Assembly (NCBI RefSeq): GCF_018986435.1
Contig: NZ_JAHMIN010000040.1
Span: forward strand, 1 to 53,809
From: Hahella sp. HN01
GTDB lineage: Bacteria > Pseudomonadota > Gammaproteobacteria > Pseudomonadales > Oleiphilaceae
Reading direction: 5' to 3'
Length of the DNA stretch: 53,809 nucleotides
The position numbers and the translations under genes were made by a program. Below, one piece after another: positions 1 to 8,280 of this stretch (position 1 is its first letter; each line of letters opens with the position of its first letter). The notes beneath the pieces were generated by a model. That model did no database searches and was not told the origin of the DNA. It saw only the letters and a program-made list of their open reading frames with translations.

Positions 1-206
1 CTGTTATAAGTGCGGATCAGGCTGGCGTCGCGCCCCGCGCCTAACAGCAGCTCATCGCGGCGCTGCAGCACCAGGTTGCCCGTGGCCGCATTGACGTAGA
101 CCCGCTCGCCGCCCTGGCCCACGCCCGCTTGCGATAATCCCGCGCCCGCGCCTGACAAGGCCGCGCCAAATAATCCCAGACCTTCCCCTGATACAACCGC
201 AACCAT
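1..206 (-). CDS. RHS/YD-repeat family protein, N-terminal fragment
   Basis: This is the first 68 codons of a gene that continues past the left edge. The ATG at 206 has a good ribosome site (TAGGAG about 8 bases upstream). The protein begins MVAVVSGEGLGLFGAALSGA and then has a stretch containing VYVNAATGNLVLQRRDE followed by LIRTYN. The pattern 'N-x-x-T-G-N-L-V-L-Q ... R-T-Y-N' is typical of the start of RHS/YD-repeat proteins, which are large secreted or surface proteins, often polymorphic toxins. The Gly/Ala-rich N-terminus is not a clear signal peptide. The toxin or C-terminal domain is outside the window, so its role cannot be stated. The family call is recognition from a short fragment. 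Confidence 0.6.
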   Translation of the reverse strand, partial: MVAVVSGEGLGLFGAALSGAGAGLSQAGVGQGGERVYVNAATGNLVLQRRDELLLGAGRDASLIRTYN

Positions 207-246
207 TTGATGACTCCTAAATACTTCCGACTGACTTTTTTAACGC

Positions 247-293
247 ATAAAAAAGCCGCTGACGGCAGACTTTGCGCCTGTCGTCAGCGGCCT
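247..293 (-). terminator. rho-independent terminator after the glycosyltransferase gene
   Basis: GCCGCTGACG (255-264) pairs with CGTCAGCGGC (282-291). Read on the minus strand, the hairpin is followed by a run of six T (complement of 249-254). It lies downstream of the gene at 447-1226 and just upstream of the RHS gene, so it should separate the two transcripts. Confidence 0.75.
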
Positions 294-446
294 ATCGCTT
301 TATATAAATGATGTAAACTGAGCTACGAGGATGAAATGCCCCTTCATAACAGTATCCTTACAGCAATTCACCCACAGCTCTCTCTAAAAGAAAATACAAT
401 GTCATTTAATCACCGCACACCATGACTGGCAACAATCTGACCTAAA

Positions 447-1226
447 CTAAGTTTCGAGCAAAAACCGTTCATAATCGCTCAAATATTCAACAACCGTACA
501 CCTTTCTGGCTCAAGCCAAGGAATATCTTTAGCCCGCTCTAATATATCTAAAGCCAACTGCTGTCTGAGTCCAATAAAACCAGGCTTCATATGCAATGCT
601 TTTTCAAGGCTACTGGAAGAATCACACTCTTCTAACACACCAAGATCATGACAAAAGGGTCTCTCTGCCGAACCAAAGCTTAAAAGGACATCTTCGAAAG
701 GACCTATTTTCCTAGCGTGATCCAAGCCCAAAATTTTTAATAACTTAAAGGAGTTTAAAACATGCTCCTTTGTACATGCGTATACTCGATTAAGTACATC
801 CACGCTTCTACTTTGACCTTGAACGCCATCAACCAGTTTGAGGCCTTTAGGTGTATTAACTATTCTTTGACCCCATACTCCATGAGGCACAACAGGTCTA
901 TCAAACAATCGTTCAAGTAACAGATCAATCTGCTCTACGGATAGGAAGATATCGTCATCGACAGAAAAAAAGTAGTTAGCGGGTTCATGTGCAGCAAATT
1001 CAAATCTTATCCATGGCGGATAATGAACAACCTGCTGGATTAATGTTAGCTTTGGATGCTGTTCAATATATACACAAAGATCGACATCAGGGTTGTTATT
1101 AGAAACAATTATCTTGTCAATATATTTGCTCTTTGCAAGTTGCCCAAAAATCCTTTGTATATTTTCAGGCCGTAAGTAGCTTAGCAATATTGCTGTAACT
1201 GAACACTCTTCATGAGCGACGCGCAC
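447..1226 (-). CDS. GT64-like glycosyltransferase
   Basis: A 259-residue protein with a GT-A glycosyltransferase look. It starts with a beta strand and nucleotide-sugar region (VTAILLSYLRPENI), then IIVSNNNPD, then an acidic metal-binding motif FFSVDDDIFLS (DXD type), and later GPFEDVLLSF. The order 'NNP / VDDD / ED' resembles the GT64 (exostosin-like) fold more than ordinary family 2 enzymes. No signal peptide or membrane segment is visible, so it probably acts in the cytoplasm. I chose the GTG at 1226 because GGTGGAG lies just upstream; an in-frame TTG at 1247 is possible but has no ribosome site. The gene is clearly more AT-rich than its neighbours, which suggests horizontal transfer. Acceptor and donor sugar are unknown. 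Confidence 0.55.
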   Translation of the reverse strand: MRVAHEECSVTAILLSYLRPENIQRIFGQLAKSKYIDKIIVSNNNPDVDLCVYIEQHPKLTLIQQVVHYPPWIRFEFAAHEPANYFFSVDDDIFLSVEQIDLLLERLFDRPVVPHGVWGQRIVNTPKGLKLVDGVQGQSRSVDVLNRVYACTKEHVLNSFKLLKILGLDHARKIGPFEDVLLSFGSAERPFCHDLGVLEECDSSSSLEKALHMKPGFIGLRQQLALDILERAKDIPWLEPERCTVVEYLSDYERFLLET

Positions 1227-1444
1227 TTTACTCCACCCTAATAACAACGCGAAACTAGTGACCTTATCACCTTTTAGCCGTCAAAAAATCATCCCCTTTT
1301 ACAGAATATCTACTCCCCCCTTCGTCCGAAGCAGCATCATTTTTGTCAAAAACCACCAACGGCTTAACCTGCCTCTGCGGGTAAACTGGGTTTATTGGCT
1401 GAGTATATTTGGCTGTTGGTGATTGATTAAGACGAGGTAGGCAT

Positions 1445-3244
1445 ATGTTGAACTACAAAGCTCCGCAGCGTGATGTGGCGTTTGTGATGGATGAACTGTT
1501 GGGTTTCTTCGAGCATTACGAAAAGCTGGGGTTCGCGGATGCGACGCCGGATATGGTGCAGGCGATCCTGCAGGAGGGCGGTAAGTTTGCGGAGAATATC
1601 CTGGCGCCGCTGAATGCGGTGGGCGATACAGAGGGCTGTTCCTGGAATGACGGCGTCGTGACAACGCCCACAGGCTTTAAAGAAGCTTATCAACAGTATG
1701 TCGAGGGCGGCTGGCCCGCCATGTCGCAGCCATTAGAGTACGATGGCCAAGGCTTACCCTATTCGCTGTCGAGCGTTCTGTCCGAGTGGTTCTCCGGCGC
1801 CAATCACGCCTGGGCCATGTACCCAGGACTGAGTCAGGGCTGTATTGAAACCATTCTCGCCCATGGTTCGGATTCACAGAGGCAGCGCTTTTTACCTCAC
1901 CTGATTGCAGGGCGCTGGACCGGCACCATGTGTCTGACTGAATCCCACTGCGGATCAGATTTGGGACTGCTGAAAACCAAAGCGGAGCCGCAACCTGACG
2001 GCGCTTACGCCATAACCGGGACCAAGATTTTCATCTCCGCCGGCGACCATGACCTGTCCGACAACATCGTTCATGTCGTCCTGGCCCGCCTGCCGGACGC
2101 CCCCGCGGGCACTAAAGGGATATCCCTGTTTATCGTACCCAAGTACAATGTGTCCGATAGCGGTGAAATCACAACGCCCAACACGTTATCCTGCGGCTCC
2201 CTTGAACATAAGATGGGCATCAAAGGCAGCGCCACCTGCGTCATGAATTTCGACGGCGCGCGCGGTTATCTGATCGGCGAACCCAATCGCGGTCTCAACT
2301 GCATGTTCACCTTTATGAACGCCGCTCGCGTCGGCGTGGGACTGGAAGGTCTGGCGGCCACCGAAGCGGCGTTTCAAGGCGCCATCAGCTACGCTCGCGA
2401 TCGCCTGCAAATGCGCTCTCTCAAAGGCCCCGTCAACAAGGACAAGCCCGCAGATCCGATCATCGTGCATCCCGACGTACGGCGCATGCTGCTGACGCAG
2501 AAAGCGATCCGCGAAGGCGGACGCGCCCTGGCGATGTACTGCACCCAGCAAATCGACCTGACGCTCTACAGCGAAGACGCTGACATCAAAGCCGCCGCGG
2601 AGGCGAAACTGGCGCTGCTGACGCCAATCGTCAAAGCCTTTTTGACGGAAACAGCGCAGGAGTGCACAAGCTACGGCATGCAGGTTTACGGCGGTCACGG
2701 CTTTATCAAGGAGTGGGGAATGGAGCAGCTGGCCAGGGATACCCGCATCTGCACCATGTATGAAGGCACCACCGGCATTCAGGCCATAGACTTGCTGGCT
2801 CGCAAGATCATCGGCAGCCAGGGAGAGCTGCTGCGTCAGTTCGTCAATGAGATACGCGCGTTTTGCGAAACTCAGAACGCCGCCCGCCGCTTCAGTGTCT
2901 GGACGGACGCGCTGATGCAGCACTTGGATGAGTGGCGGCAACTGGCTCAGGGCGTTGCAGAAAAAGCGCAGACCAACCCGGATGAAATCGGCGCGGCGTC
3001 AGTCGAATTTCTGATGTATTCCGGTTACGTTTGCCTGGCCTATTTCTGGTTGCGCATAGCGGTGACCGCCAAAGACAAACTGGAAGCGCAAAGCGGCGAC
3101 AGTGACTTCTATAAAGCCAAACTGCACACAGCGGAGTTCTACTTTGAGCGTCTATTGCCCCGCACTCGCTCACTCGCCGCCAGCGTCAAAGCCGGCGCGG
3201 CCAGCTTGATGGCGTTGCCAGAAGAGCTGTTCCACCTCGACTGA
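1445..3244 (+). CDS. acyl-CoA dehydrogenase, DmdC-like long form
   Basis: A 599-residue FAD-dependent acyl-CoA dehydrogenase that would oxidise an acyl-CoA to the 2-enoyl-CoA and pass electrons to electron-transfer flavoprotein. The FAD/substrate motif CLTESHCGSDLG is present. The catalytic base is expected at Glu440 in MYEGTTGIQAIDLL. The length of about 600 residues and the extra C-terminal domain match the subfamily that includes 3-methylmercaptopropionyl-CoA dehydrogenase (DmdC) and several long-chain homologues, so the exact substrate is open. The ATG at 1445 follows GAGGTAGG. The gene is alone, convergent with the membrane protein gene and closed by a terminator. Confidence 0.88.
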   Translation: MLNYKAPQRDVAFVMDELLGFFEHYEKLGFADATPDMVQAILQEGGKFAENILAPLNAVGDTEGCSWNDGVVTTPTGFKEAYQQYVEGGWPAMSQPLEYDGQGLPYSLSSVLSEWFSGANHAWAMYPGLSQGCIETILAHGSDSQRQRFLPHLIAGRWTGTMCLTESHCGSDLGLLKTKAEPQPDGAYAITGTKIFISAGDHDLSDNIVHVVLARLPDAPAGTKGISLFIVPKYNVSDSGEITTPNTLSCGSLEHKMGIKGSATCVMNFDGARGYLIGEPNRGLNCMFTFMNAARVGVGLEGLAATEAAFQGAISYARDRLQMRSLKGPVNKDKPADPIIVHPDVRRMLLTQKAIREGGRALAMYCTQQIDLTLYSEDADIKAAAEAKLALLTPIVKAFLTETAQECTSYGMQVYGGHGFIKEWGMEQLARDTRICTMYEGTTGIQAIDLLARKIIGSQGELLRQFVNEIRAFCETQNAARRFSVWTDALMQHLDEWRQLAQGVAEKAQTNPDEIGAASVEFLMYSGYVCLAYFWLRIAVTAKDKLEAQSGDSDFYKAKLHTAEFYFERLLPRTRSLAASVKAGAASLMALPEELFHLD

Positions 3245-3253
3245 TAAGCACAT

Positions 3254-3279
3254 CCGGGCGCAATACGCGCCCGGTTTTA
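3254..3279 (+). terminator. rho-independent terminator after acyl-CoA dehydrogenase
   Basis: CCGGGCGC (3254-3261), loop AATAC, GCGCCCGG (3267-3274), then TTTT. It lies in the 35-base gap between two convergent genes. Confidence 0.8.
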
Positions 3280-4365
3280 TCAGACCCCGGACGCCTCGTC
3301 TTCATCGACGAAGGTCTCTTCTTCGCCATTATTGAACTCTTCCATAAAGATCTGCCAGAACGCCAGGAACAACGCGGTCAATACTGGTCCCAACACGAAT
3401 CCATTCAAGCCGAATAACGATAAACCGCCCAAGGTCGACAATAGCACGAGATAGTCAGGCATTTTGGTGTCGCGTCCCACCAGGACCGGGCGTAACACGT
3501 TGTCCACCAACCCGATGACAAAGAAGCCGAACAGCACCAGCACAACGCCTTTGAAAACATCGCCGCTGAAAAACAGATATGCCGCCGCCGGGCCCCATAC
3601 CAGGGCGGACCCCACCGCCGGCAACAAAGACAGCACCACCATCACTACGCCCCACAACAGCGCGCCTTTGATGCCAAGCGCCCAAAAGATCAAACCTCCC
3701 AGAGAGCCCTGCACCATCGCCACGACCAGGTTCCCCTTCACCGTCGCCCGGGACACTTCCGCAAACTTTTGAAAGAGATGAATTTCCCGGGTGTCACCCA
3801 AAGGCAGAGCGCGAATCAACAGCTGTATCAAACTGCTGCCGTCTCTTAAAAAGAAAAAAGTCAGATAAAGCATCAACACAAAGCTGACGGTGAACTGCAG
3901 ATATTCCTGTCCAAAATTGAACGCCTGGGTGGCGAAAAACTTACTGCCCGTCAACGCCGCCTGCGACAGCATTTGCTTGACGTTGCCCAAGTCAATCTCG
4001 AAACGTTCAGCCAGTTCCTGAATCACCGGCATGGCGGCTCTGGCTTTGTCCACCAGCACCTGCAACTGTATCTCGCCGGAGCTTACCTGCTGATAGACTC
4101 TGGCCCCCTCCTTCGCCAACATCGTCATCATCACCGCCAGCGGAATCACCACGATCAATACGCTGGCCAGCAATGTCAGCAGCGCGCTGACGTTGTCCCT
4201 GCCGGGAAACCGGCGAATCAGCCAGCGGTGCAACGGCGCAAATAGAATGGCCAACATCGCCGCCCAGAAAATAGCGTAAAAGAACGGCAGGATCAGCAGT
4301 CCAAACCCAAAGGTTACAGCCAGCAACAGCAGCAAAAAGGATCGGTCTTCTAGATTTCGTTGCAT
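3280..4365 (-). CDS. AI-2E family (PerM/YdiK-type) membrane protein
   Basis: A 361-residue integral membrane protein. Hydrophobic segments cover roughly residues 10-55 (two), 62-85, 155-175, 210-240, 243-265, 270-290 and 305-340. The hydrophilic stretch around residues 85-150 (KEGARVYQQVSSGE onward) is typical of the family between the third and fourth segments. The C-terminus is acidic (EEFNNGEEETFVDEDEA). The family was named after an autoinducer-2 exporter, but most members have no proven substrate, and some act as cation/proton antiporters. It is transcribed alone and convergent with the acyl-CoA dehydrogenase gene. The specific substrate cannot be inferred. Confidence 0.85.
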   Translation of the reverse strand: MQRNLEDRSFLLLLLAVTFGFGLLILPFFYAIFWAAMLAILFAPLHRWLIRRFPGRDNVSALLTLLASVLIVVIPLAVMMTMLAKEGARVYQQVSSGEIQLQVLVDKARAAMPVIQELAERFEIDLGNVKQMLSQAALTGSKFFATQAFNFGQEYLQFTVSFVLMLYLTFFFLRDGSSLIQLLIRALPLGDTREIHLFQKFAEVSRATVKGNLVVAMVQGSLGGLIFWALGIKGALLWGVVMVVLSLLPAVGSALVWGPAAAYLFFSGDVFKGVVLVLFGFFVIGLVDNVLRPVLVGRDTKMPDYLVLLSTLGGLSLFGLNGFVLGPVLTALFLAFWQIFMEEFNNGEEETFVDEDEASGV

Positions 4366-4561
4366 CTAAGGGGATCTCTTACAGGGTATTTCGAAAGGTG
4401 GGCGGAGATAATCTCATGTTTTTATTGGCTACGCATCCAACGAAGCCATGAAGCGCACCGCCCTCCCAATAAAAATATGACATTTTTTTACTTTTTTGAC
4501 GGGAACCGCCGGAGAAGGTCGCTACTGAATGTAAGCAACAATAATTACGGGATACGACATC

Positions 4562-4753
4562 ATGTTCAGCAAACTTCTTAGAGCCCTTACCCAAAAAGAC
4601 GATTCCGTGACCACGCTGCCTTTCGACAGCCTGCGCAAAGTTGCGGCAGCCCAGGTAAAAGTTATCAGCGACCAACAAAAGCAAGCTCCTCTAAGCTTTT
4701 GCACCGTCAGCGCAGGCGAAGTTAAAGATCTCGCCAGCCTGCAAGGTTTCTAA
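4562..4753 (+). CDS. small hypothetical protein (63 aa)
   Basis: A possible small gene starting MFSKLLRALTQKDDS and ending DLASLQGF. No domain is recognisable. Codon choice resembles the neighbouring genes, and the upstream region contains TTGACG (4497-4502), which could serve as a -35 box. The ribosome site is weak (GGGA about 10 bases upstream). It has no signal peptide and looks soluble, with a short amphipathic N-terminus. It is converging with the MaoC gene, 43 bases away. It could be a true small protein or chance. Confidence 0.4.
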   Translation: MFSKLLRALTQKDDSVTTLPFDSLRKVAAAQVKVISDQQKQAPLSFCTVSAGEVKDLASLQGF

Positions 4754-4796
4754 ACCATCTCAAGATAGCGCTGAAGCCAACACTCCGCAGTACGCT

Positions 4797-5252
4797 CTAA
4801 GGCTTCAGCTCCGCACACAGCACCAATAATGCAGCCGCCAGGGCAGGCTTTTCGCGATGATTGATGCGCGCCGCGCAATTTATTCGATATAACGTTCCAC
4901 TCGTTTTTTGCTGAATACTCTCCAGCTTCGCCTCCAAGCGAATTTCATCGCCGCTCCGCACCGCCTCAAGAAAGCGCACTTGTTCCAGACCATAATTAAT
5001 CAGCGCATAACCGTCCTCTGGCGGAGAGATCAACTCATATAACAGCCCCGGCAGCAGCGACAACGCTAGAAAGCCATGAGCGATGGGCTGGCCATATGGG
5101 CTCTCCTTCCGGCAACGCTCAGCATCCACATGAATCCACTGCCTATCGCGAGTGCAATCGGCAAACTGATCAATCAGCGCCTGATCAACTCTCACCCATC
5201 GACTTTCGCCCAAATTTTCACCTACCTGAAGATCCCGCATCGATTTAGCCAT
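4797..5252 (-). CDS. MaoC-family (R)-specific hydratase
   Basis: A 151-residue single hot-dog domain protein of the MaoC type, which hydrates trans-2-enoyl-CoA to (R)-3-hydroxyacyl-CoA. The hydratase signature is visible: D-R-Q-W-I-H (the D-x4-H catalytic pair) followed by SPYGQPIAHGFLALS. The ATG at 5252 is preferred because AAAGGAG lies 8 bases upstream; an upstream ATG at 5270 would place that ribosome site inside the gene. It could supply (R)-3-hydroxyacyl-CoA for polyhydroxyalkanoate or feed beta-oxidation. No PHA gene is beside it. The substrate is not determined by sequence. Confidence 0.85.
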   Translation of the reverse strand: MAKSMRDLQVGENLGESRWVRVDQALIDQFADCTRDRQWIHVDAERCRKESPYGQPIAHGFLALSLLPGLLYELISPPEDGYALINYGLEQVRFLEAVRSGDEIRLEAKLESIQQKTSGTLYRINCAARINHREKPALAAALLVLCAELKP

Positions 5253-5397
5253 GGTCTGAACTCCTTTCATCTACGCATGAAAATGGTCATGTAGACATAG
5301 TCTAGCTGCGACGCCGGGATTGCATAGAAAAGTGAAAAACTTTCTTTTTCTCATTCTCAACACCTCACAGACGCCAACGGAAAGAGAGGTTTTTAAT

Positions 5398-5415
5398 TCA
5401 TAACGCCCGTTATGA
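5398..5415. promoter_or_regulatory. operator-like inverted repeat
   Basis: Perfect 7-base arms TCATAAC and GTTATGA separated by GCCC, about 60 bases upstream of the candidate -35 box of the dioxygenase/aminotransferase operon. The size fits a dimeric helix-turn-helix regulator. The regulator is unknown. Confidence 0.4.
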
Positions 5416-5474
5416 GCAATGCATTCCCAATGTTCCCAACCTTCGTCATTATTCGAAATTTCATCAAATTTTCG

Positions 5475-5504
5475 TTGACAGAGAATTAATGAGGCCAATA
5501 GAGT
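5475..5504 (+). promoter_or_regulatory. candidate sigma-70 promoter for the 5667-10765 operon
   Basis: Consensus -35 TTGACA (5475-5480), spacer 18, -10 TAGAGT (5499-5504). It would leave a leader of about 160 bases before the ATG at 5667. This is pattern matching only. Confidence 0.35.
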
Positions 5505-5666
5505 AAAAAATACGTACAAATTAGAAAATTTACGAAAATATTCAATCAGAGACGAATCTGAATATTTTCCGTTATGTCCGACTGCAGGAGCCCTTCGGAT
5601 ATCGTCACAGGGCGTACTCCTTCGCATTGAACGGACAGGGAAACCATCACACCAAAGGGAGCCAGC

Positions 5667-6788
5667 ATGGAGCCGGTTTGTATTGAGGATTGGGAAGAGC
5701 TTGCCAAACGCCGCTTAGCGCCGGAAATCTACGACTTTATCGCCGGCGGCGCGGGGCTTGAGCGGTCTTTGCAGGAAAACATCCGCGCCCTGGAGCGGGT
5801 AAAACTGATTTCCCGTGTGCTGCGCGGCGTTAGCGACGTCGATACGAGCGCGCCGCGTTTATCGCCACTCCAGAGCGCCCGCACGCCCGCCACCCCGATG
5901 ATTGTCGCTCCCAGCGCGCACCATCAACTCGCTCACCCTGACGGCGAGCGGGCGACCCTGGCGGCCGCCAACCAGTGTGGCGCGCCACTCATTGTCAGCA
6001 CCATGTCAGACACGCCCCTGGAGACCCTCTGCAAAAACTCCGCAGAGCCGGTCATGTTTCAGCTTTACCTGTACAAAGATCGCGGACGCAATCGAGACAT
6101 CATTCAGCAGGCGCAGGACGCCGGCTGCAGCGCCCTGGTGCTGACCGTTGATGTGCCACGTATGGGCGCGCGGCTGCGGGATCGTCGCAATAGCTTTGAC
6201 GTTAAGCGCTATCAAAAACGCACAGACCAGTTTGACGAGCCACTATCCAGTGAGCCCCCTGTACCCAGTCAGTCCGGCGGCGTCGCCGCCTTCGTCGCAG
6301 AACAGCTGGAGCCGGCTCTTTCCTGGGCCGATGTGGACTGGGTGAAAAACCAGACCCGCATGCCGTTGATATTGAAAGGCGTGCTGCATCCGCAGGATGC
6401 GGAAATCGCGCTGAAGCACGACGTCGACGCCTTGTATCTATCGAATCACGGCGGTCGCCAACTTGATCACCATGTTTCCGCCATCGACATGCTGCCCTAC
6501 ATACGTCAACGCGTAGGCGAGTCCATGCCGCTCATTGTGGATGGCGGCGTACGCAGCGGCGCAGACATTCTCAAAGCTCTGGCCCTGGGCGCCGACGCGG
6601 TGGGCGTTGGCCGCCCGGTCTTATGGGGACTCGCCGCCGCAGGCGCCCAAGGCGTCGCCGAGGTGTTAAGACAACTCATCGATGATCTGACGCTCAGCAT
6701 GCACCTTTGCGGTTGCGCGTCGCTTGCGGACATCAGCCAGGAAATTATTTGGACCAAACACCCCTCATATCAAGGAGAAACCCTATGA
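5667..6788 (+). CDS. FMN-dependent 2-hydroxyacid oxidase (4-hydroxymandelate oxidase-like)
   Basis: A 373-residue TIM-barrel flavoenzyme of the lactate/glycolate/mandelate family, which oxidises a 2-hydroxy acid to a 2-keto acid. The FMN and catalytic motif YLSNHGGRQLD is intact with the active-site His at residue 261. The downstream phosphate-binding part PLIVDGGVRSGADILKALAL and GADAVGVGRP is also intact. It has no membrane-targeting insertion, so it is soluble. It is the first gene of the operon, and its TGA overlaps the ATG of the next gene (ATGA). Beside an HPPD-like dioxygenase and an arylglycine-type aminotransferase, its best parallel is the hydroxymandelate oxidase step of 4-hydroxyphenylglycine synthesis. 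That role is inferred from context; a general lactate oxidase is the alternative. Confidence 0.85.
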   Translation: MEPVCIEDWEELAKRRLAPEIYDFIAGGAGLERSLQENIRALERVKLISRVLRGVSDVDTSAPRLSPLQSARTPATPMIVAPSAHHQLAHPDGERATLAAANQCGAPLIVSTMSDTPLETLCKNSAEPVMFQLYLYKDRGRNRDIIQQAQDAGCSALVLTVDVPRMGARLRDRRNSFDVKRYQKRTDQFDEPLSSEPPVPSQSGGVAAFVAEQLEPALSWADVDWVKNQTRMPLILKGVLHPQDAEIALKHDVDALYLSNHGGRQLDHHVSAIDMLPYIRQRVGESMPLIVDGGVRSGADILKALALGADAVGVGRPVLWGLAAAGAQGVAEVLRQLIDDLTLSMHLCGCASLADISQEIIWTKHPSYQGETL

Positions 6789-7297
6789 CGACAGGTTGGG
6801 AAAACATGTCTAAGTTAATGCTCAGGCATAAGGCGAAAAAAATTGATCACGTGGCGATCGCTGTGCTGGATCTGGAGCAGGCCATCGGCTATTTCAGCAT
6901 GATGGGATTCACCCTCTCCGATCGCATGACCACCACCGGTGCGCACAGCGCCATGCATTCCGCCGTCATGGAGGCGGGTCCAATCAAGTTCGTTTTATTG
7001 GAAGGCGTCAACGAAGCCTCTCAGATCACCCGCTTTATCAATGAATACGGCCCAGGGCCACAGCACATCGCCATAGAGGTGGACGACGTGGAAAGCCTGT
7101 GCAAAGAGCTGGAAAAACAAGGGCTGGACTTCAGCACCAAAACCATCAAAGGCCCGGACCTCATCCAGCGCTTCACTGTGCGCTGCCCTAATTCCGGCGT
7201 CATGATCGAGTTCATAGAAAGAAACGAGGAAGAAGGCTTTTCGGAGCAGAACGTGGAAGACCTGTTCCGCCAACTGGAAGCCAGCGACGCCTACTGA
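6785..7297 (+). CDS. single-domain HPPD/hydroxymandelate-synthase-like dioxygenase (VOC fold)
   Basis: A 170-residue vicinal-oxygen-chelate protein. Candidate iron ligands are His22 (KKIDHVAIAV), His94 (GPGPQHIAIEVDDV) and Glu142 (MIEFIERN). The C-terminus EGFSEQNVEDLFRQLE closely follows the end of 4-hydroxyphenylpyruvate dioxygenase (the pattern GF-x-x-x-N-x-x-x-LF-x-x-x-E). Known HPPD and hydroxymandelate synthase have two VOC domains in about 350 residues; this protein corresponds to the catalytic C-terminal half alone. Expected chemistry is oxidative decarboxylation of a 2-keto acid without a separate cosubstrate, but an epimerase or other VOC activity is possible. The ATG at 6785 has AAGGAG upstream and overlaps the previous stop, which indicates translational coupling. 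Confidence 0.75.
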   Translation: MTTGWENMSKLMLRHKAKKIDHVAIAVLDLEQAIGYFSMMGFTLSDRMTTTGAHSAMHSAVMEAGPIKFVLLEGVNEASQITRFINEYGPGPQHIAIEVDDVESLCKELEKQGLDFSTKTIKGPDLIQRFTVRCPNSGVMIEFIERNEEEGFSEQNVEDLFRQLEASDAY

Positions 7298-7356
7298 TAA
7301 ACGCCGGCCACCCCGCGGCGACTCTCTCCGACATCAAACATAGAAAGGAATACTAC

Positions 7357-8277
7357 GTGTATATAGCGGAATACCCACTGAGCGAGCAAGAACATGCTCT
7401 GTTGCCCAGCGATGAGGACGTGCGTTTTTACCAGGAGCACGGCTGGTTCATGACCGGCAAAGTGTTTACCGACGAGGAGCTGGACGCCTTCGCTCAGGAA
7501 AGTCGCGATTATTATGCAGGCAAGCGCGACAGACGCTTGCCGACCATGCCTTCCACATTAGCCTACTGGACCCCGGAAGATGGCGATGTCGCCCGCAACA
7601 ATGACTACGTGCATTATGAAAGCGATACGTTTCGGCGTCTGCTGACCAAGCCAATCATTGGCGCTATCGCCGCCCGGCTGGCGCAGACAGACGAAATACG
7701 CGTTTGGAACAGCGCGCTGATCACCAAGCCCGCCCGAGGCGACTTTGCGGCTGAAGGCATGTTTCGCCCCGTCGTCCCCTGGCATAAAGACGCCCATTAC
7801 TGGTCAACCTGCACGTCCAGCAAACTGCTGACCGCCTTTATCAACTTTTATGACTGCTTTGAAGGCATGGGAGCCCTGGAAATGATCGACGGCAGCCATC
7901 GCTGGCGGGAAATCGACGCCAACGACAGCGTCACCCGCCACTTCGGACGGCGCAGCATCGATGAGCTGCAAACCATGCTGGAGGAAACCGCCCAGCTTAA
8001 TGGCGACACCGTCAGAAAAATACCCATGACCAGCAAACGCGGCCATATCAGCTTTCATAACTGCCACACCTTTCATGGCAGCTCCCCCAACTACAGCCAA
8101 GTGGACCGCGTCTCGATTTCTCTTCACCTGCAGGACGGCGGCAACACCTACAAGCGCCACACGATGGCGGACGGTTCCGCGTTGAAATACAACAACGACT
8201 ATTTCTGCCGCCAAAACGGCAACGGCGACCCGGACTACACCGATCCGGATTTCTGCCCGCAAATCTGGAAGGAGTAA
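7357..8277 (+). CDS. phytanoyl-CoA dioxygenase (PhyH) family oxygenase
   Basis: A 306-residue Fe(II)/2-oxoglutarate oxygenase. The iron triad is visible: His143 and Asp145 in PWHKDAHYW, and a distal His at about 240 in TFHGSSPN. Arg251 in DRVSISLHL is the likely 2-oxoglutarate carboxylate anchor. The start is GTG at 7357 with AAAGGAA upstream. The stop is three bases before the next ATG, and that gene's ribosome site lies inside this gene's end, so the two are translated together. PhyH enzymes in biosynthetic operons commonly hydroxylate amino acids or small acids. Here it may tailor the product of the neighbouring enzymes. The substrate is unknown. Confidence 0.85.
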   Translation: MYIAEYPLSEQEHALLPSDEDVRFYQEHGWFMTGKVFTDEELDAFAQESRDYYAGKRDRRLPTMPSTLAYWTPEDGDVARNNDYVHYESDTFRRLLTKPIIGAIAARLAQTDEIRVWNSALITKPARGDFAAEGMFRPVVPWHKDAHYWSTCTSSKLLTAFINFYDCFEGMGALEMIDGSHRWREIDANDSVTRHFGRRSIDELQTMLEETAQLNGDTVRKIPMTSKRGHISFHNCHTFHGSSPNYSQVDRVSISLHLQDGGNTYKRHTMADGSALKYNNDYFCRQNGNGDPDYTDPDFCPQIWKE

Positions 8278-8280
8278 TTC

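Larger units (their letters stand above)
5253..5666. promoter_or_regulatory. AT-rich divergent intergenic region upstream of the 5667-10765 operon
   Basis: About 410 bases without a convincing gene, clearly more AT-rich than its surroundings. It holds a perfect inverted repeat TCATAAC-GCCC-GTTATGA (5398-5415), which looks like a regulator site. It also holds a possible sigma-70 promoter with TTGACA at 5475-5480 and TAGAGT at 5499-5504 (18-base spacer). A minus-strand open frame covers most of it, but its composition and peptide look non-coding. Confidence 0.5.

Noticed and set aside
4771-4808. Inverted repeat CTGAAGCC ... GGCTTCAG
   Set aside because: It has a 22-base loop, no T-run and overlaps the MaoC gene end; a weak case for a terminator.
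5271-5627. A 118-codon minus-strand frame in the AT-rich gap
   Set aside because: Its peptide looks random, it has no ribosome site, and the region better fits regulatory DNA.
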